In this document: in pieces, positions 22,864-33,860 of the stretch
Position numbering within the stretch: position 1 is the stretch's first letter
How the letters are laid out: every line of letters starts with the position of its first letter
DNA from: Hemileia vastatrix
Lineage: Eukaryota; Basidiomycota; Pucciniomycetes; Pucciniales; Zaghouaniaceae
Assembly: GCA_030280995.1 (NCBI GenBank)
Contig: JASXTE010000002.1
Span: 28,441,183-28,505,182 of the forward strand
Length of the DNA: 64,000 nt
Direction: 5' to 3'
Notes under the pieces: model-generated
What the model saw: the letters and a program-made list of their open reading frames with translations, nothing else
Database searches by the model: none
Told to the model about the DNA's origin: nothing
Position numbers and translations under genes: made by a program

Positions 22864-23519
22864 TCCTCCCTCCAATCGAGAAGTTCCCCATTCTTAAAAC
22901 TTTGCATTAGTGGTCGAACACAATATTCCAAAAGAATTATCTTTTCTAATAAAATAATTTGATAAATTTGTTTTAGCTGGTCTTCTTTTAAATCTTTATA
23001 ATAAAAACGTTCTTTCTTCTTCTCTGGCTTGATATAACATAAAATAAAATAATATAAATCTTGTGATGATTCCACTACTGAGAGCAAGGTTTGAATCCCT
23101 TCAGACTCCCATATACCAGTCTTCCTTCTTGTCACAGCATTGAGAGAGTGGATCTTCCTATGAGCCGAATACTCCTGATTCCAACCTCATAGGGCCCCCC
23201 ACTGAGCCGAATTCTATGATTCCAATCTCGCCATAAGGTCCTCCAAGCTTCACACCAAAAAAAAATGGCCTAACTATGAGGCACTAAAAAAATCATTCCC
23301 TAAAATCCAACTACCATCCTAACTTCTGATTCCTTCATCACAATTTTCAAACTTTGCTATACAGCAAACCCATAAAATACTTTTGCCAGGCTTCCAATAA
23401 TAATATTAACTTTAGACCATGTTAAAGCGCCACAAATTTCACCTAATTAACCATTATGCTTTCTTTAGCATCATCACCACCTAAAATTTTAGCCTCCTAA
23501 AGCTTATCAACACCCAATT

Positions 23520-24310
23520 CCAGAAATAATTGAATAACCAGTTTAGAGTCTTAGTGGACAGTGATAAATTAAAAGATTGAATTGAGTTATCCAAACAAGA
23601 TTGACATTCCAGTTTAAAGTCTTGGTGGACCAAACATATAATCGATTGCGAGTTTATGGTCTTGGTGGACCAAAGATTGTTTAAGTGCATAAATATCTTG
23701 ACATATTCCTAAGTAAGGCCTAGGCTTGACCAAAGATTGAATAAATTTGATAATCCAGTTTAATGTCATAGTGGACCAAACATTTGATCGACAAGTAATC
23801 CAGTATAAGGCCATAGTGGTCCAATGAATGTTGAATTATCCTGCAGATATTAATTTTCCAGTTTAAAGTCATAGTGGACTAAACAATGAATGAACTACCA
23901 GTTTAAAGTCATGGTGGACCAAACATTTAATCGATAAGAAATCCAGTTTAAGGTCATGGTGGACCCAACAGCTTGATAACAGTCCAGTTTAAGGTCTTGG
24001 TAAACCTAACATTTGATAACACTCCAGTTTAAGGTCTTGGTGGACCTAACATTTGATTGATAAAAAAAAAAAATAAAAAAATATGTCTCCAAAAATATCC
24101 ATAAAATCTTGAACATCCTTGAAATTCAGTTTAAAGTCTTGAAGGACTAACAGCTCCAATATAAAATCTTTAATGACAGTCTTGAAATTTAGCCAGTTTA
24201 AAGTCTTGGAGGACTAACAGATCCATAATTCGTATAAAACCCTTAAGGAAAGTCTTGAAAAGTAGCCAGTTTAAAGTCTTGAAGGACTAACAGATGTCTT
24301 GAAGTAAAAT
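23520..24310 (-). repeat. Hairpin-TAAACTG array of B1
   Basis: About a dozen irregularly spaced units, read on the minus strand. Clear ones are 23944-23965 and 24025-24046 (GGTC...GACC), 24267-24288 (AGTC...GACT), and 23899-23920 (GGTC...GACT, a G-T pair). Loops are CACCAA, CACCAT, CTTCAA or CTCCAA, each followed by TTAAACTGG. Confidence 0.75.
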
Positions 24311-24429
24311 CCCATAGGTATTGAGTTCCCCTAGACCCTGTTTCCTGTCTAAACTAAATGAATAAAACTAAAAAAGAATGAAGACTGAAAAATAAAACTA
24401 AGAAATATAATAATAATTTTTGATTTAAT

Positions 24430-24560
24430 TAATTAATTTTTTTATTTTTATTTTTTATTTTTTATTTTTTTATTTTTTATTTTTTATTTTTTTATTTTTT
24501 TTTTATTTTTATTTTATTATTTTATTTTTATTTATTTATTTTTATTTTTATTTATTTTTA

Positions 24561-24591
<31 letters not shown>

Positions 24592-24610
24592 ATTTTTTAT
24601 ATTTATTTAT
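24430..24610 (-). repeat. TTTTTA-type microsatellite in B1 tail
   Basis: Low-complexity TTTTTA/TTTTA tract, which is AAAAAT in the B1 sense direction. It lies in the same relative place as the A1 satellite at 10840-12257. Confidence 0.85.
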
Positions 24611-25187
24611 TTATTTTATTTTAATTTGTTTTTAATTAAAAATATAAGATTTAGAAAAGATAGTTTTGAAATAAAAGTTAAAATTTAATTTTTAAAGAAA
24701 GATAAACAAATGTGAAAAGAAAGATAAAAAAGTAATAATAAAAAAATTATTAAAACTAAAATTTTAAAATATGCCCCCTGGCCATTTGATGAGCCGTACC
24801 CTCGACATCATACCCACATCCAAGTGCAACTTGATGTGGTTACACAATTTTGAGAAATTGAAAGAAAAGAAAATAAATGAAAGTTTTTAGAAGATAATTT
24901 TTATAATGATGATCACTGGGTGGGCTCCCTCCAATTTATAAAAATGATTAGAGACCACCAGTGAGCATCACCTTTACAATAATTCATAATATATATATTA
25001 AAGAAAAGAAATCACAATCTAACATAAAAAATCAAAAACAAAATAAAATAAAAAGAATCTTAAATCCGGCGTTGAGAGCGGTGTCTCTTGATTCGTTCCA
25101 GTTTATAGTCTTAGTGGACTTCCTAAAATTAAAAGACAAAGCCAGGATTCAACTAGAAACAGGGAAAATTTTGGAAACGAACATTAT

Positions 25188-25228
25188 GGGGTAATTGTGT
25201 ATAGAGCAGCCAGCCCATCAATTACCCC
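25188..25228 (-). other. Hairpin P of B1
   Basis: GGGGTAATTG pairs with CAATTACCCC around a loop with GGGCTGGCTGCTCT on the minus strand. One base pair is swapped relative to A1 10020-10061 (C-G to T-A). Confidence 0.68.
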
Positions 25229-25588
25229 CACACTTGCCAATATTAAATTAAGAAGGTTCCCCTGTGAACACTTCTTCCAATAAATTTTAAAAATTTTCCA
25301 ACACTATCTTCACCCATATTTTAAGAATTTTAAGTTTTCGAAAATTTCAAAGAAGGTCTTCTTGCATCTCGTTATGTTTCATCACAGTTTCGTCGCCCAT
25401 ATGCAGTGTAACGATAGTAAAGTATTTTTGATAAAAAAAGAAGATAGTTTATCCTCGTTGCGGAGGTCGTCATAAAATATTGTCAATATCATAGTTTATC
25501 CTCATTGCGGAGGAATCCATAAAATTTGATAAATGTCATTAAAATTGTAGTTTATCCTCATTTCGGAGTTGATAAAATTTAAGAAATT

Positions 25589-28500
25589 TCATAGTTTATC
25601 CTCATTGCGGAGGAATCCTTCGGCACTCCTGGTGCCTCTAGGATAGAACCGTTTCACTTGATCGGCCGCTACCCTCTTCTTCAATACTACTCCATCCAAC
25701 TCTTCTAGCACATATGAACCACCGGAAACTTTCTCCTTGATTTTATACGGTCCATTCCACCTATCTGCAAACATCTTTCCCCATTGACTTTCCAAAATCC
25801 TATTATACACCAGGACCATATCTCCTGTGTTCAAAGGTTTCCTTAATCGATGTGCCAACCGCTCATCCCAATATCTGACTGATTGATTTCTGATCTTCAT
25901 CATCCGCGAATATGCCTTTTCTAAATATTCTTCTTTCTTTTCTAGCTGCATCATTCTTGCACACAATAATTCTTCAGTAGTTTTGACCGTGTCCCAGTCA
26001 ACTCCAAGATATGATTCAGCTTCTAAATCAACCGGTAAAACTGCTTTCTGTCCAAAAACAAGTTCATAAGGTGAAAATCCGGTCGTCCTTTTGGCAGTGA
26101 TTCGATCAGCAAATAAAACTAAAGGTAAATAGTGCCTCCACTTTTCAGCACTTGTCCCACACATTTTAACTAAAGCATCCTTGATAACTTGATGCCCTCT
26201 TTCAACCATGCCTTCAGCTTCAGGATAATATGGGGTTGCTACCCTAACCTTTGATCCAACTTTCAATATGGCCTCTTTAAACTCTGTCCCAAATTCAGGA
26301 CCTCCATCTACCGTCACCAACTTCATCACCCCATACCTATATACCCAATTATTCAAAAAAAATTCTGCCACATTTTTGGCAGTTAAATTAATAAGAGGCG
26401 CTGCCTCTACCCAACCAGATAAATCATCTCTGGCCACAATTAAATATTTATACCGTCCCTCTTTTATATGAACGGCATCTAAACTAACTCTTCCAAAGAG
26501 CGTATATTCACCGGTCGCGCGTCCAGGTTCTTTTGGCCTTAAATAACTTCGTCTTTGACATTCTTCGCATGACTGAACCCACTGTTTAACAGCCATCTTC
26601 ATGCCAGGCCACCAAAATCAATCAGAAATTCTTCTAAATGTTTCTCCAACACCTCTATGCCCGAGATCTTCATGCAGTGATTTCAAAACTAATTCTTGCC
26701 CCTTCTGTTGAGTTATAACTACTTGAGGATTTGGATACCTCCTCCTCATTAAACGTCGACCAGATAGGTAAAACGTAGATGAATTCCTCTTGATAGCCAC
26801 CCATTCATCGTCTTCACAATCTTCTGGCCTCTCTAAAGTCAACAAATATTTGACTAACAAAAAATAAAAACCAGTCTGACCCCAGACTTCATCTTGAAAA
26901 TCGATTAATATAACATCAATAGGGACTTCTCTATCACCAATATCACCTGCATATGAATGAGCCAATAATTGTTGACCCCTAAATAAATCTTTAATCAAGC
27001 AATGTCGATGTTTTTCTTCTGAACCTTTGGATCCTTCGTAAACCGTATTTGAAAATACCTCTTTCTCTTTATCCACCCTTTTATTTAAATTCTCTAATTC
27101 TCCAACATATACACCATTCCTTAATTTACTACTATCCCACACTACCAATCCATCTTCCTCTACATACACCACATCTTCTTCTACCTCCTCTCTGCCGAAT
27201 TTATCTACACCTTTTTCAACACCTTTTTTAACATAAAAACCATTTTCCAGTTTATCCTCTTGGTGGAGGTCATCATCATCATAATCTAAACACAATAGTC
27301 CTGCCAGTTTAACCTCATGGGGGAGGTATGGAAAGTCTTCAGCTCCTTTAGTGCTGGCTTTAATAATAGGTATATCTTCATCGAACTCTTCTGAGTCTGA
27401 ATCTTCTTCAGTGGGTGGTCTCCTTGATAAACCATCTGGCATAGTAAAAGTTTTGCCAGGCTTATGAACTAAATCAAATGAAAAATGTTGAATAAAAGCT
27501 ACCCATCTCGTCATGGGTGCGTTTGGTAAACTTGGGGAATTAATCATCTGGATTAACGATTTCGCATCCACTTGCAACTCAAAATGTTGCCCCCACAAAA
27601 TATGCTGAAGTTTCTTCAGTATTTTCGCCACACCACATAATTCCAATTTTGGTTGAGAATATCTTGATTCGACCTCAGTAAATACTACAGATTCATACCT
27701 AACTGGCCTGATGTAACCAGCTTTATCCATCTGAGACAAAACCGCCCCAGCTGCAATCTGACTTGAATCAACTGCTAAATAAATTCTGCCAGCATCTTTT
27801 CCATAATCCAACTTGTGCAGGACTAAATCCTTCCCCACAACCTCCTTCAACTTCACAAACGCCTTCTCACACTCTTCATCCCACTCCCAGTCTGCATCCT
27901 TTCTCGTTAACCGTCTCAATGGAGCTGCCAATGAAGAAAAGTCCTTGATAAACATTCTAACATATACGCAAACACCTAAAAACCCTCTAACTTTGGTCGT
28001 ATTCTTGGGTCTTGGCCAGGACTGAATTTTGTTAACTTTCTTCTTGGACATAATCCTACCCTCTCTACATACCACATGGCCTAATATTTCTAAGGCTGGC
28101 ACACAACAAGAAAATTTTGAACCTGAAATAGTTAAGCCAGCCTCTTCAATTCGAAACAAGATTCTTTCTAAAGTAATTGCAAACTCCCAAATGAATTTGC
28201 GTATCCCGGGATTCTCTTCCAACACCTGGTTATCATAGTCGGTTGTTGGTCCCTTAATTCCTCCATCATCTATAAAGATTCCAGCATATTGTGGAATTTC
28301 ATCTTGAAGGATCCAAGCCATCTGAGCTTGATAAACTGCAACCGAATTTGTTGCTCCTTGAGGTAATCTTGTTAACTGTAAACGTCCTAGTGGTGTATCA
28401 AATGTAGTGAGAGGCCTTGAGTCTGGATGTAACTCTCTCTCATCATATCCACCCATAATATCTCCCAAACCATAACACACTCTCCCTGCAAACGCTTCAA

Positions 28501-29986
28501 CAAACTCCTCAGCACTAGGTGGTATTCCAGCATCCTTTATTGTAACCCTATTTAATTCCCTAAGATCATGAACAACTCTAAGCTTGCCATTTGGTTTCTT
28601 GATACAAAATACCGGACTAGAATAACTTGACGTTGATTGCTCATACAGTCCAGTGCGTATCCAGTCTCTGACAACTTCAATATAGGCTTCTTTTAATGCA
28701 GCCGGAATAGGAATCGGTTTCTGCTGCCACGGTTCATGACATACCACAGGAATCTTGTAAGGCTCCCCATAGGAATGCTTCAACACACCCCTCTCCTCTT
28801 CTACAAAAGCAATGGCCTTCTCTCGCTTGACCATCACATCCAACAACAACTTCTTCTCTTCTCCAGACAACCAACCATCAGGTCCAAAATTAACAACACC
28901 CAGTCTCTCAAAAGTGATTCTTGACGTCTCAGAAAATTCAGGCGGATTCTTTACCAAGGGACTTTCATAAGGATTTCTTGATAACCTTGGTCTTCTCAAA
29001 GGTGGATTTAATTCAGCAGGTAGCGGCTCATTAATAGGTCGAACTTTATTTGCTACTTTCTTATATTTGGCTGCGTCCACATCTAAATTAACTTGAGGTA
29101 AAACATTTTCTTTTGTATCGCCATTAAAACTTTCATCAAATGAATCTTCTTCATTGCCAGAATCGGAATAAGAAAAATTAGAAAAATATTTTATTTCATT
29201 TTTAAATTTTACCCTTTTCTCCTTTCCCTCGTCTAATTTATAAACAGATTTTCCAACACCTTTGCTTCCCTTATCCAACAGTAAATCACCCGTAAAGAAA
29301 GTTGGCAGTTTAACCTCTTGCTGGAGGACCGGAATTGAATTTTCACAAAAAGTATTTTTTTGTGTTTTAATTATACTGAGATTTTTTATTGGATTTTGAT
29401 AAGATTTTCGCAGTTTACCCTCTTGCTGGAGGTCCGTAATAGAAGGAGATAATTGCAGTTTAACCTCTTGCTGGAGGTCCAGAAATGAATTTTCACAAAA
29501 ATTATTTTTTTGTGTTTTAAATATACTGAGATTTTTTATCGGGTTTTGATGAGATAATTGCAGTTTACCCTCTTGCTGGAGGTCTGGAATAACCTTTTCA
29601 CATAAATTATTTTTTTGTGATTTACTTATACTGAGATTTTTAATTTGGTTTTGATGAGATTTTCGCAGTTTACCCTCTTGCTGGAGGTCCATAAACATAC
29701 CCTTCCAATTTTTATCCAACCTAATTTGGCCCATTTTGCCTTTTTCACCGTCTTTAAATTTAATAGAAAAACCGGGTAAATCCAATAAACATATAGAAAA
29801 GTCCAAAACGTATTTGCACTCCAAAGTAATATTAACAGAAAATAATTGAGAATCCACTTGAATTATCTCCAAGTGAGCTGACCTATTGCAATCCGGGATC
29901 TCATCCTGAGGAGAGATTACAACATTAGAGCGATCAGCCCCTGCTACCCCAAAAAATGAGGGCTTCCATCCCTTTCCAACAAACAT
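25589..29986 (-). CDS. B1 pol: RT, RNase H, integrase, with a single in-frame stop
   Basis: Two segments in one frame: 29986-26618 (1122 codons) and the rest to 25589, separated only by TGA at 26620-26618 where the relatives have Arg (AGA) before the WWPGMK stretch. The first segment has an N-terminal region with five LQQE-type hairpin-coded repeats (about residues 95-240), RT with LRVVHDLRELNR, LTRLPQGATNSV and FIDDGGIKGP (near residue 577), RNase H (about 725-850; LAVDSS, VESRYSQ, LQVDAKSL), an acidic linker, and the integrase HEDLGH. The second segment has CEEC and the D,D-E core (SLDAVHIK, TVDGGPEF, GMVERGHQ). Expressed from gag by -1 frameshift. Possibly functional apart from the stop. 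Confidence 0.9.
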
Positions 29987-32553
29987 AATTCACCAGAAGC
30001 CGTCCGTTTTATATGCCGCTTCTTGGTGCAAACAAAACACTGGCACAGAGTAGTAATCCCTGGCCATGTTTCCCAACCTTCATCTCCAGGAGGCGCTAAC
30101 CGCATATGTAACCTCCGCATATCTTCACCAGTGATCTCCAAACTAATCCCCATGCCAGCTTGATATCCTATCCTGGCCTCAAAATCCATCAAAAAAGGAC
30201 CACCAAGAACAGTTTTGACTGCTCCTCTGGCCACATAAAAGTGAACCTTACCAACAGATCCACCAATGCCTAACCTGACATGCTCAGCAGTACCCATCAG
30301 CTCTGTTGCATGCCCTCCAATACCTCTGAGGTTTCCCCCAGTTCCACTTTTAATTGGCAAGCCTATACTCGTCGCTTGCTCCAATGAAATTAAATTAATT
30401 TGAGACCCTGAATCGACCAAGGCCTTTACTTCTTTACCATTTAGAGTTACCACCAGGTAACCCAGGGGAGCGGAAAAATGTGTATCTACATCTTCCCCAA
30501 ACTTTTCAGCATTTTCACAAATATATTCCACCTCTCCAGTGGAAACCCGACGCCTCGTCAAATGCTTCTTTTGCTTTTCAGCCAGTGCCGTACTAATCGT
30601 AAATAACTCCCCTAAAGATAAGGGAATCTGCAGTTGATTCACCCTATTCAAAACTGCGTCCATCGCATTAGCTTGACCAGAAACTACTGGCCGCTCATAC
30701 TGGACCTTTGATTTAACAACCTTGGCCCTGGGTACCTCTTGAGGTCCAACCGAGCCATCTTCACCCCCCATTATAACATCTTCACTTTCTATAACCCTAA
30801 CTCCGTCACCAGCTTCTTGCACTAATCCTGATCCATCGCTAGTCCTTCTTACTCCCTCCATTGGGATAGGACCGCTAAAACTTGGTCTGGGTAGAGACGC
30901 CAACGGTACGTCCTCCTCAGAATCCGAATCATCCTCTGGCATAGGCTCACCATTTAAATCAAACTTGCCATAACTAGGGGGCCCCATATCAGCAATCCCC
31001 TTCTGCATTTTATATAATTCGTCCTTAGAGTAAGGGTTCAATTTGTTGGCGGCAGTTTGAGCACTAGAATTCTTGTCCTTAGAGTAAGGGTTCACTTTGT
31101 TATTGGCCTTGCAAGGATTAGCCCTCAATTGGCTCTGAATGCTACTTTTTGCCTTAGTAGCAGCTGCTCTTCTAGCAGCATTAACATCGTATTCGCCAGC
31201 CATACAGCTACCCTCCACCTGGGCAACCGTCGCCAGCTCTAAACCACCAAAAGAAGTAGAAAATGTGGCTTTACTGACCTCTTTCTCTTTACCTTTGTCA
31301 GCTTTTCCACCATTACCGTTACCATTTTTGCCACCCTTGGCATTAACATCTTCATCCGTCACCTCTTCAAATCTGGCTCTTCTTTCAGCCGTTAAACTTC
31401 TTCTGACCAAATCAGAAGGAGACTGTCCATCACTGGGCTTGATGAACGAACCATCAGGAAATTTATAAACTTTACCATCAAATAAAACTCGCCCAGCATC
31501 CATATCCTTATCAAGAGCAAAACAAACTGTTGCTCTATGACCCCTCCTATTGCAATAGGAGCACACCTTTGGCTCATTGTAGCCACCTCTATATCCATTA
31601 CCACCATTCCCACCATTTCTCCCATCGCCTGGGAAGCGGTTACCGTTGTTATTGCCATTATAATTTCGACGTTCATACCCTCTGGACTGATAAGAAGTCG
31701 ACATCGACGAAGAAGCAATTGGGGCCTTGTTGGCCTTCTGGGTTTCTTGAACAAATATTTTTAATTGTTTCTTTAAATCGGCCAAGTGATTGACCATCTT
31801 ATTATCTACATTACCCTCAACTTTAGCAGCAGGTAATCCCATTTGAGCCTTCTTGGCCTCCTGGGCTTTGACCATAATATCGTTGTTTTCGGCCAAAACC
31901 TCGCTAACCTTGCTAACATATTGAGTGCAAGACTCTTGATATTTGTCCAACGCTAATAACTTTAGATGGGCCTGAATGTTCTCTTTGATAACCTCCAGAG
32001 CCGGCAGTTTCTGCTCACCATTAGGCAGTTCCTTCATCAAATCTTTTCTTGAAAGATCCTTCAAGATGTCCATACGAATATCCCTGCTGCATGCTGTCCA
32101 AAACAAATCTTTTGCTTGGTTCTCATGCACTAACTCGTCCACCAGTATGAGATATTCCACCACTTCATCAAACTGAACACAGAGCTTTTTGAAGTCAGCC
32201 ATAGAAGAAACACCACCTTTTGCTTGCCAGTCTCCAACAATTTTATTGAGGTCCATCGTAGTAAACCTAACACCCCATCTATTAACCATAGCTTTAGAAA
32301 GCTTAACCCAATCCTTGTCCTTGAATGCCTGCATAGCAATAACCTCTTTTTCCACCTCCCTATCGGCAATAAAAAATCTAACTTGCTTCACCATATCCAC
32401 ATGAGAAGCACCATCAACAGCAGCAGCAGCTTCATACCTGCTAATGAACCATTTAACTTCCTCCCCATCAAACTTTGGGCCATCCCAAGAAACAATTCTG
32501 ACTGAGGGAGTAAGAGGGTTAGAAGATCCAGAAGCAACAGCAGAAGAAGACAT
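29944..32553 (-). CDS. B1 Gag-protease
   Basis: Intact 869-residue frame starting MSSSAVASGSS at 32553, 178 bases inside the 5' LTR. The N-terminal third is helical and capsid-like. A Gly/Asn-rich stretch precedes a proper CCHC zinc knuckle (CSYCNRRGHRATVC, near 31560), which family A lacks. Further on are a Ser/Pro and acidic stretch (DDSDSEEDVPLASLP), the aspartic protease (ALVDSGSQINLISL near 30400; VLGGPFLMDF flap-side motif near 30200), and a C-terminal CQCFVC plus basic motif. It ends TTT TTG GGG TAG at the frameshift site and overlaps pol by about 43 bases in the -1 frame. No lesion seen. Confidence 0.93.
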   Translation of the reverse strand: MSSSAVASGSSNPLTPSVRIVSWDGPKFDGEEVKWFISRYEAAAAVDGASHVDMVKQVRFFIADREVEKEVIAMQAFKDKDWVKLSKAMVNRWGVRFTTMDLNKIVGDWQAKGGVSSMADFKKLCVQFDEVVEYLILVDELVHENQAKDLFWTACSRDIRMDILKDLSRKDLMKELPNGEQKLPALEVIKENIQAHLKLLALDKYQESCTQYVSKVSEVLAENNDIMVKAQEAKKAQMGLPAAKVEGNVDNKMVNHLADLKKQLKIFVQETQKANKAPIASSSMSTSYQSRGYERRNYNGNNNGNRFPGDGRNGGNGGNGYRGGYNEPKVCSYCNRRGHRATVCFALDKDMDAGRVLFDGKVYKFPDGSFIKPSDGQSPSDLVRRSLTAERRARFEEVTDEDVNAKGGKNGNGNGGKADKGKEKEVSKATFSTSFGGLELATVAQVEGSCMAGEYDVNAARRAAATKAKSSIQSQLRANPCKANNKVNPYSKDKNSSAQTAANKLNPYSKDELYKMQKGIADMGPPSYGKFDLNGEPMPEDDSDSEEDVPLASLPRPSFSGPIPMEGVRRTSDGSGLVQEAGDGVRVIESEDVIMGGEDGSVGPQEVPRAKVVKSKVQYERPVVSGQANAMDAVLNRVNQLQIPLSLGELFTISTALAEKQKKHLTRRRVSTGEVEYICENAEKFGEDVDTHFSAPLGYLVVTLNGKEVKALVDSGSQINLISLEQATSIGLPIKSGTGGNLRGIGGHATELMGTAEHVRLGIGGSVGKVHFYVARGAVKTVLGGPFLMDFEARIGYQAGMGISLEITGEDMRRLHMRLAPPGDEGWETWPGITTLCQCFVCTKKRHIKRTASGELCLLERDGSPHFLG
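29950..29956 (-). promoter_or_regulatory. Candidate -1 frameshift site, T TTT TTG (B1)
   Basis: Gag ends CAT TTT TTG GGG TAG on the minus strand. The heptamer fits X XXY YYZ, and the -1 frame reads FFGVAG into pol. It corresponds to T TTT TTA in A1 and A2. Confidence 0.68.
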
Positions 32554-32710
32554 CCCAATAAGTAATGAAAAGCGTTAAAATTCGATAAAATAACAAGCCT
32601 CTTGCAGGCCAATAACAAAAATCCAATTAGAGCTCCAGAAAATAAGCCTCTTGCAGGCTAATAACGTTCTTGATCCAAGTAAGTCTTTAAAGAAAGCTAG
32701 AGAAATCGAA

Positions 32711-32728
32711 ACCCCACGTTGGGCGCCA
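32711..32728 (-). other. Primer-binding site of B1
   Basis: On the minus strand TGGCGCCCAACGTGGGGT starts two bases inside the 5' LTR. It is the least decayed PBS in the window and matches that of family A. Confidence 0.85.
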
Positions 32729-32730
32729 AC

Positions 32731-33860
32731 TATGGTAAGGTAAACTCTTACAGTCGCCTTGCTGTAAGCAGAATCCGGAGGAGATATGTGGATTTAGCTG
32801 AAAACCCCATCCTTCCAATAAAAATAACAAAATGGGAATTCTAAATCACTAAGCTAACCAATCTACTTGGATCTGATTGATAAAAATAATGAAACTCTAA
32901 AATAATTAACGCTTATTGAGATTTAAAGAAAGTGGCTGTTGATAAAGAAATACTGATAACAACAATTAAGGTGTACCAGTGAAAGATCTATAAAGATTGA
33001 CTTTTATGTTTTGAAAATAATTTGAATTTTTATGAGACAGCAATAATCAAGTCCCAGCGACGAAGACCTTTCTAAAGATACCCTGTATGAAGTGTGATTT
33101 AAATTGTTGAATAGTATTTCTAAAATGTTAAATATAAAAATATAAAGTTATAAGGGTATTACAAATTTATTTAATTTGTTGAGTAATAAAAAATGAGACT
33201 GTGGTGGTTAATGATTAAGCTGTATGATCTGTCCCCCCTCTCAATTTCGATTTTGAGAAGTGCTTAAGTATTCCTAGTCACGTGCCTAAGTTTTCCCCTC
33301 CAGAGCTCTTCCAGAGTCAATCCGGAGCCCGTACGGAGTCCGTACGGAGTCAAAGCGGAGTCCGTACGGAGTCGAAACGGAGTCCGTCCGGACTTCCGGA
33401 CTCAATTAGAACCTTAAAACTATAATACAAAATCTAGAAAAATTACACATAATAGAGCTACTTCCCCTTTACATACCAAACTAATTTTCGTAGTCTGCGC
33501 AGCTTTAATTACCCCGTGAAAATTCATCGAAGTTAAGTAATTTCTGAAAACGTAAATATTTCTATAAAACTTCAAAATTCATTTAAAAATATAAGAAAAA
33601 TAGTAAAAATTCTGGGAAAATTTCCCAAGGTTCTTGAGAGACTTGACTTGATACTTATAAATTTTTCAGACCGTAAAAATAAGTTTTCTCCGTAAAATAA
33701 ATTGTATTTTTGTAGGCATTCGCTCGTGACCAATTTCTTCATATTTTAAACTCCAATAAATTAAATAAAACCTTTTATAAAAAATAATAACGCCAATCTT
33801 GCACGCCGTAATAACTCCATTTACATATTTAGGTGCCGTACTAAACTTTAGGCTACCACA
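32731..33860 (-). repeat. 5' LTR of B1 (right)
   Basis: 1130 bp, near-identical to 21744-22863, with an extra CCGTACGGAGT unit near 33335. Flanked on the right by the CCGT duplication. Confidence 0.93.

Larger units (their letters stand above)
22864..25588 (-). other. 3' non-coding tail of B1
   Basis: About 2.7 kb with no supported gene. In sense order (right to left) it holds CCTC-type hairpin motifs (25620-25440), hairpin P (25188-25228), an AGTC-type motif near 25090, the CCACATC hairpin (24814-24839), an A-rich tract (24430-24610), then an array of about a dozen AGTC/GGTC-type hairpin-TAAACTG motifs (24310-23520), and finally the PPT. The same blocks appear in the same order in family A tails. 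Confidence 0.75.
21744..33860 (-). mobile_element. Family B element B1 (minus strand, nearly intact)
   Basis: Full-length, about 12.1 kb: LTRs 21744-22863 and 32731-33860, exact 4-bp duplication CCGT on both sides, PBS at 32711-32728, and PPT (GGAGGGAGGA on the minus strand) beside the left LTR. Gag-protease is open, and pol is open except for one TGA. The LTRs differ at few visible positions plus a repeat-unit indel. It is the youngest well-preserved insertion in the window and the deepest in the nest. Confidence 0.93.

Noticed and set aside
22851..23135. 94-codon minus-strand ORF at the B1 tail-LTR boundary
   Set aside because: It crosses the LTR edge, is low complexity and Lys-rich, and has no counterpart in other copies.
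24961..25194. 77-codon plus-strand ORF in the B1 tail
   Set aside because: Lies antisense to B1 at the place where hairpin motifs and hairpin P occur; Lys/Asn-rich, with no cysteine cluster like the family A antisense genes.
32711..32728. Assigning the primer tRNA from TGGCGCCCAACG
   Set aside because: It begins like lentiviral lysine-tRNA sites but diverges after eight bases; without a tRNA set the primer cannot be named.
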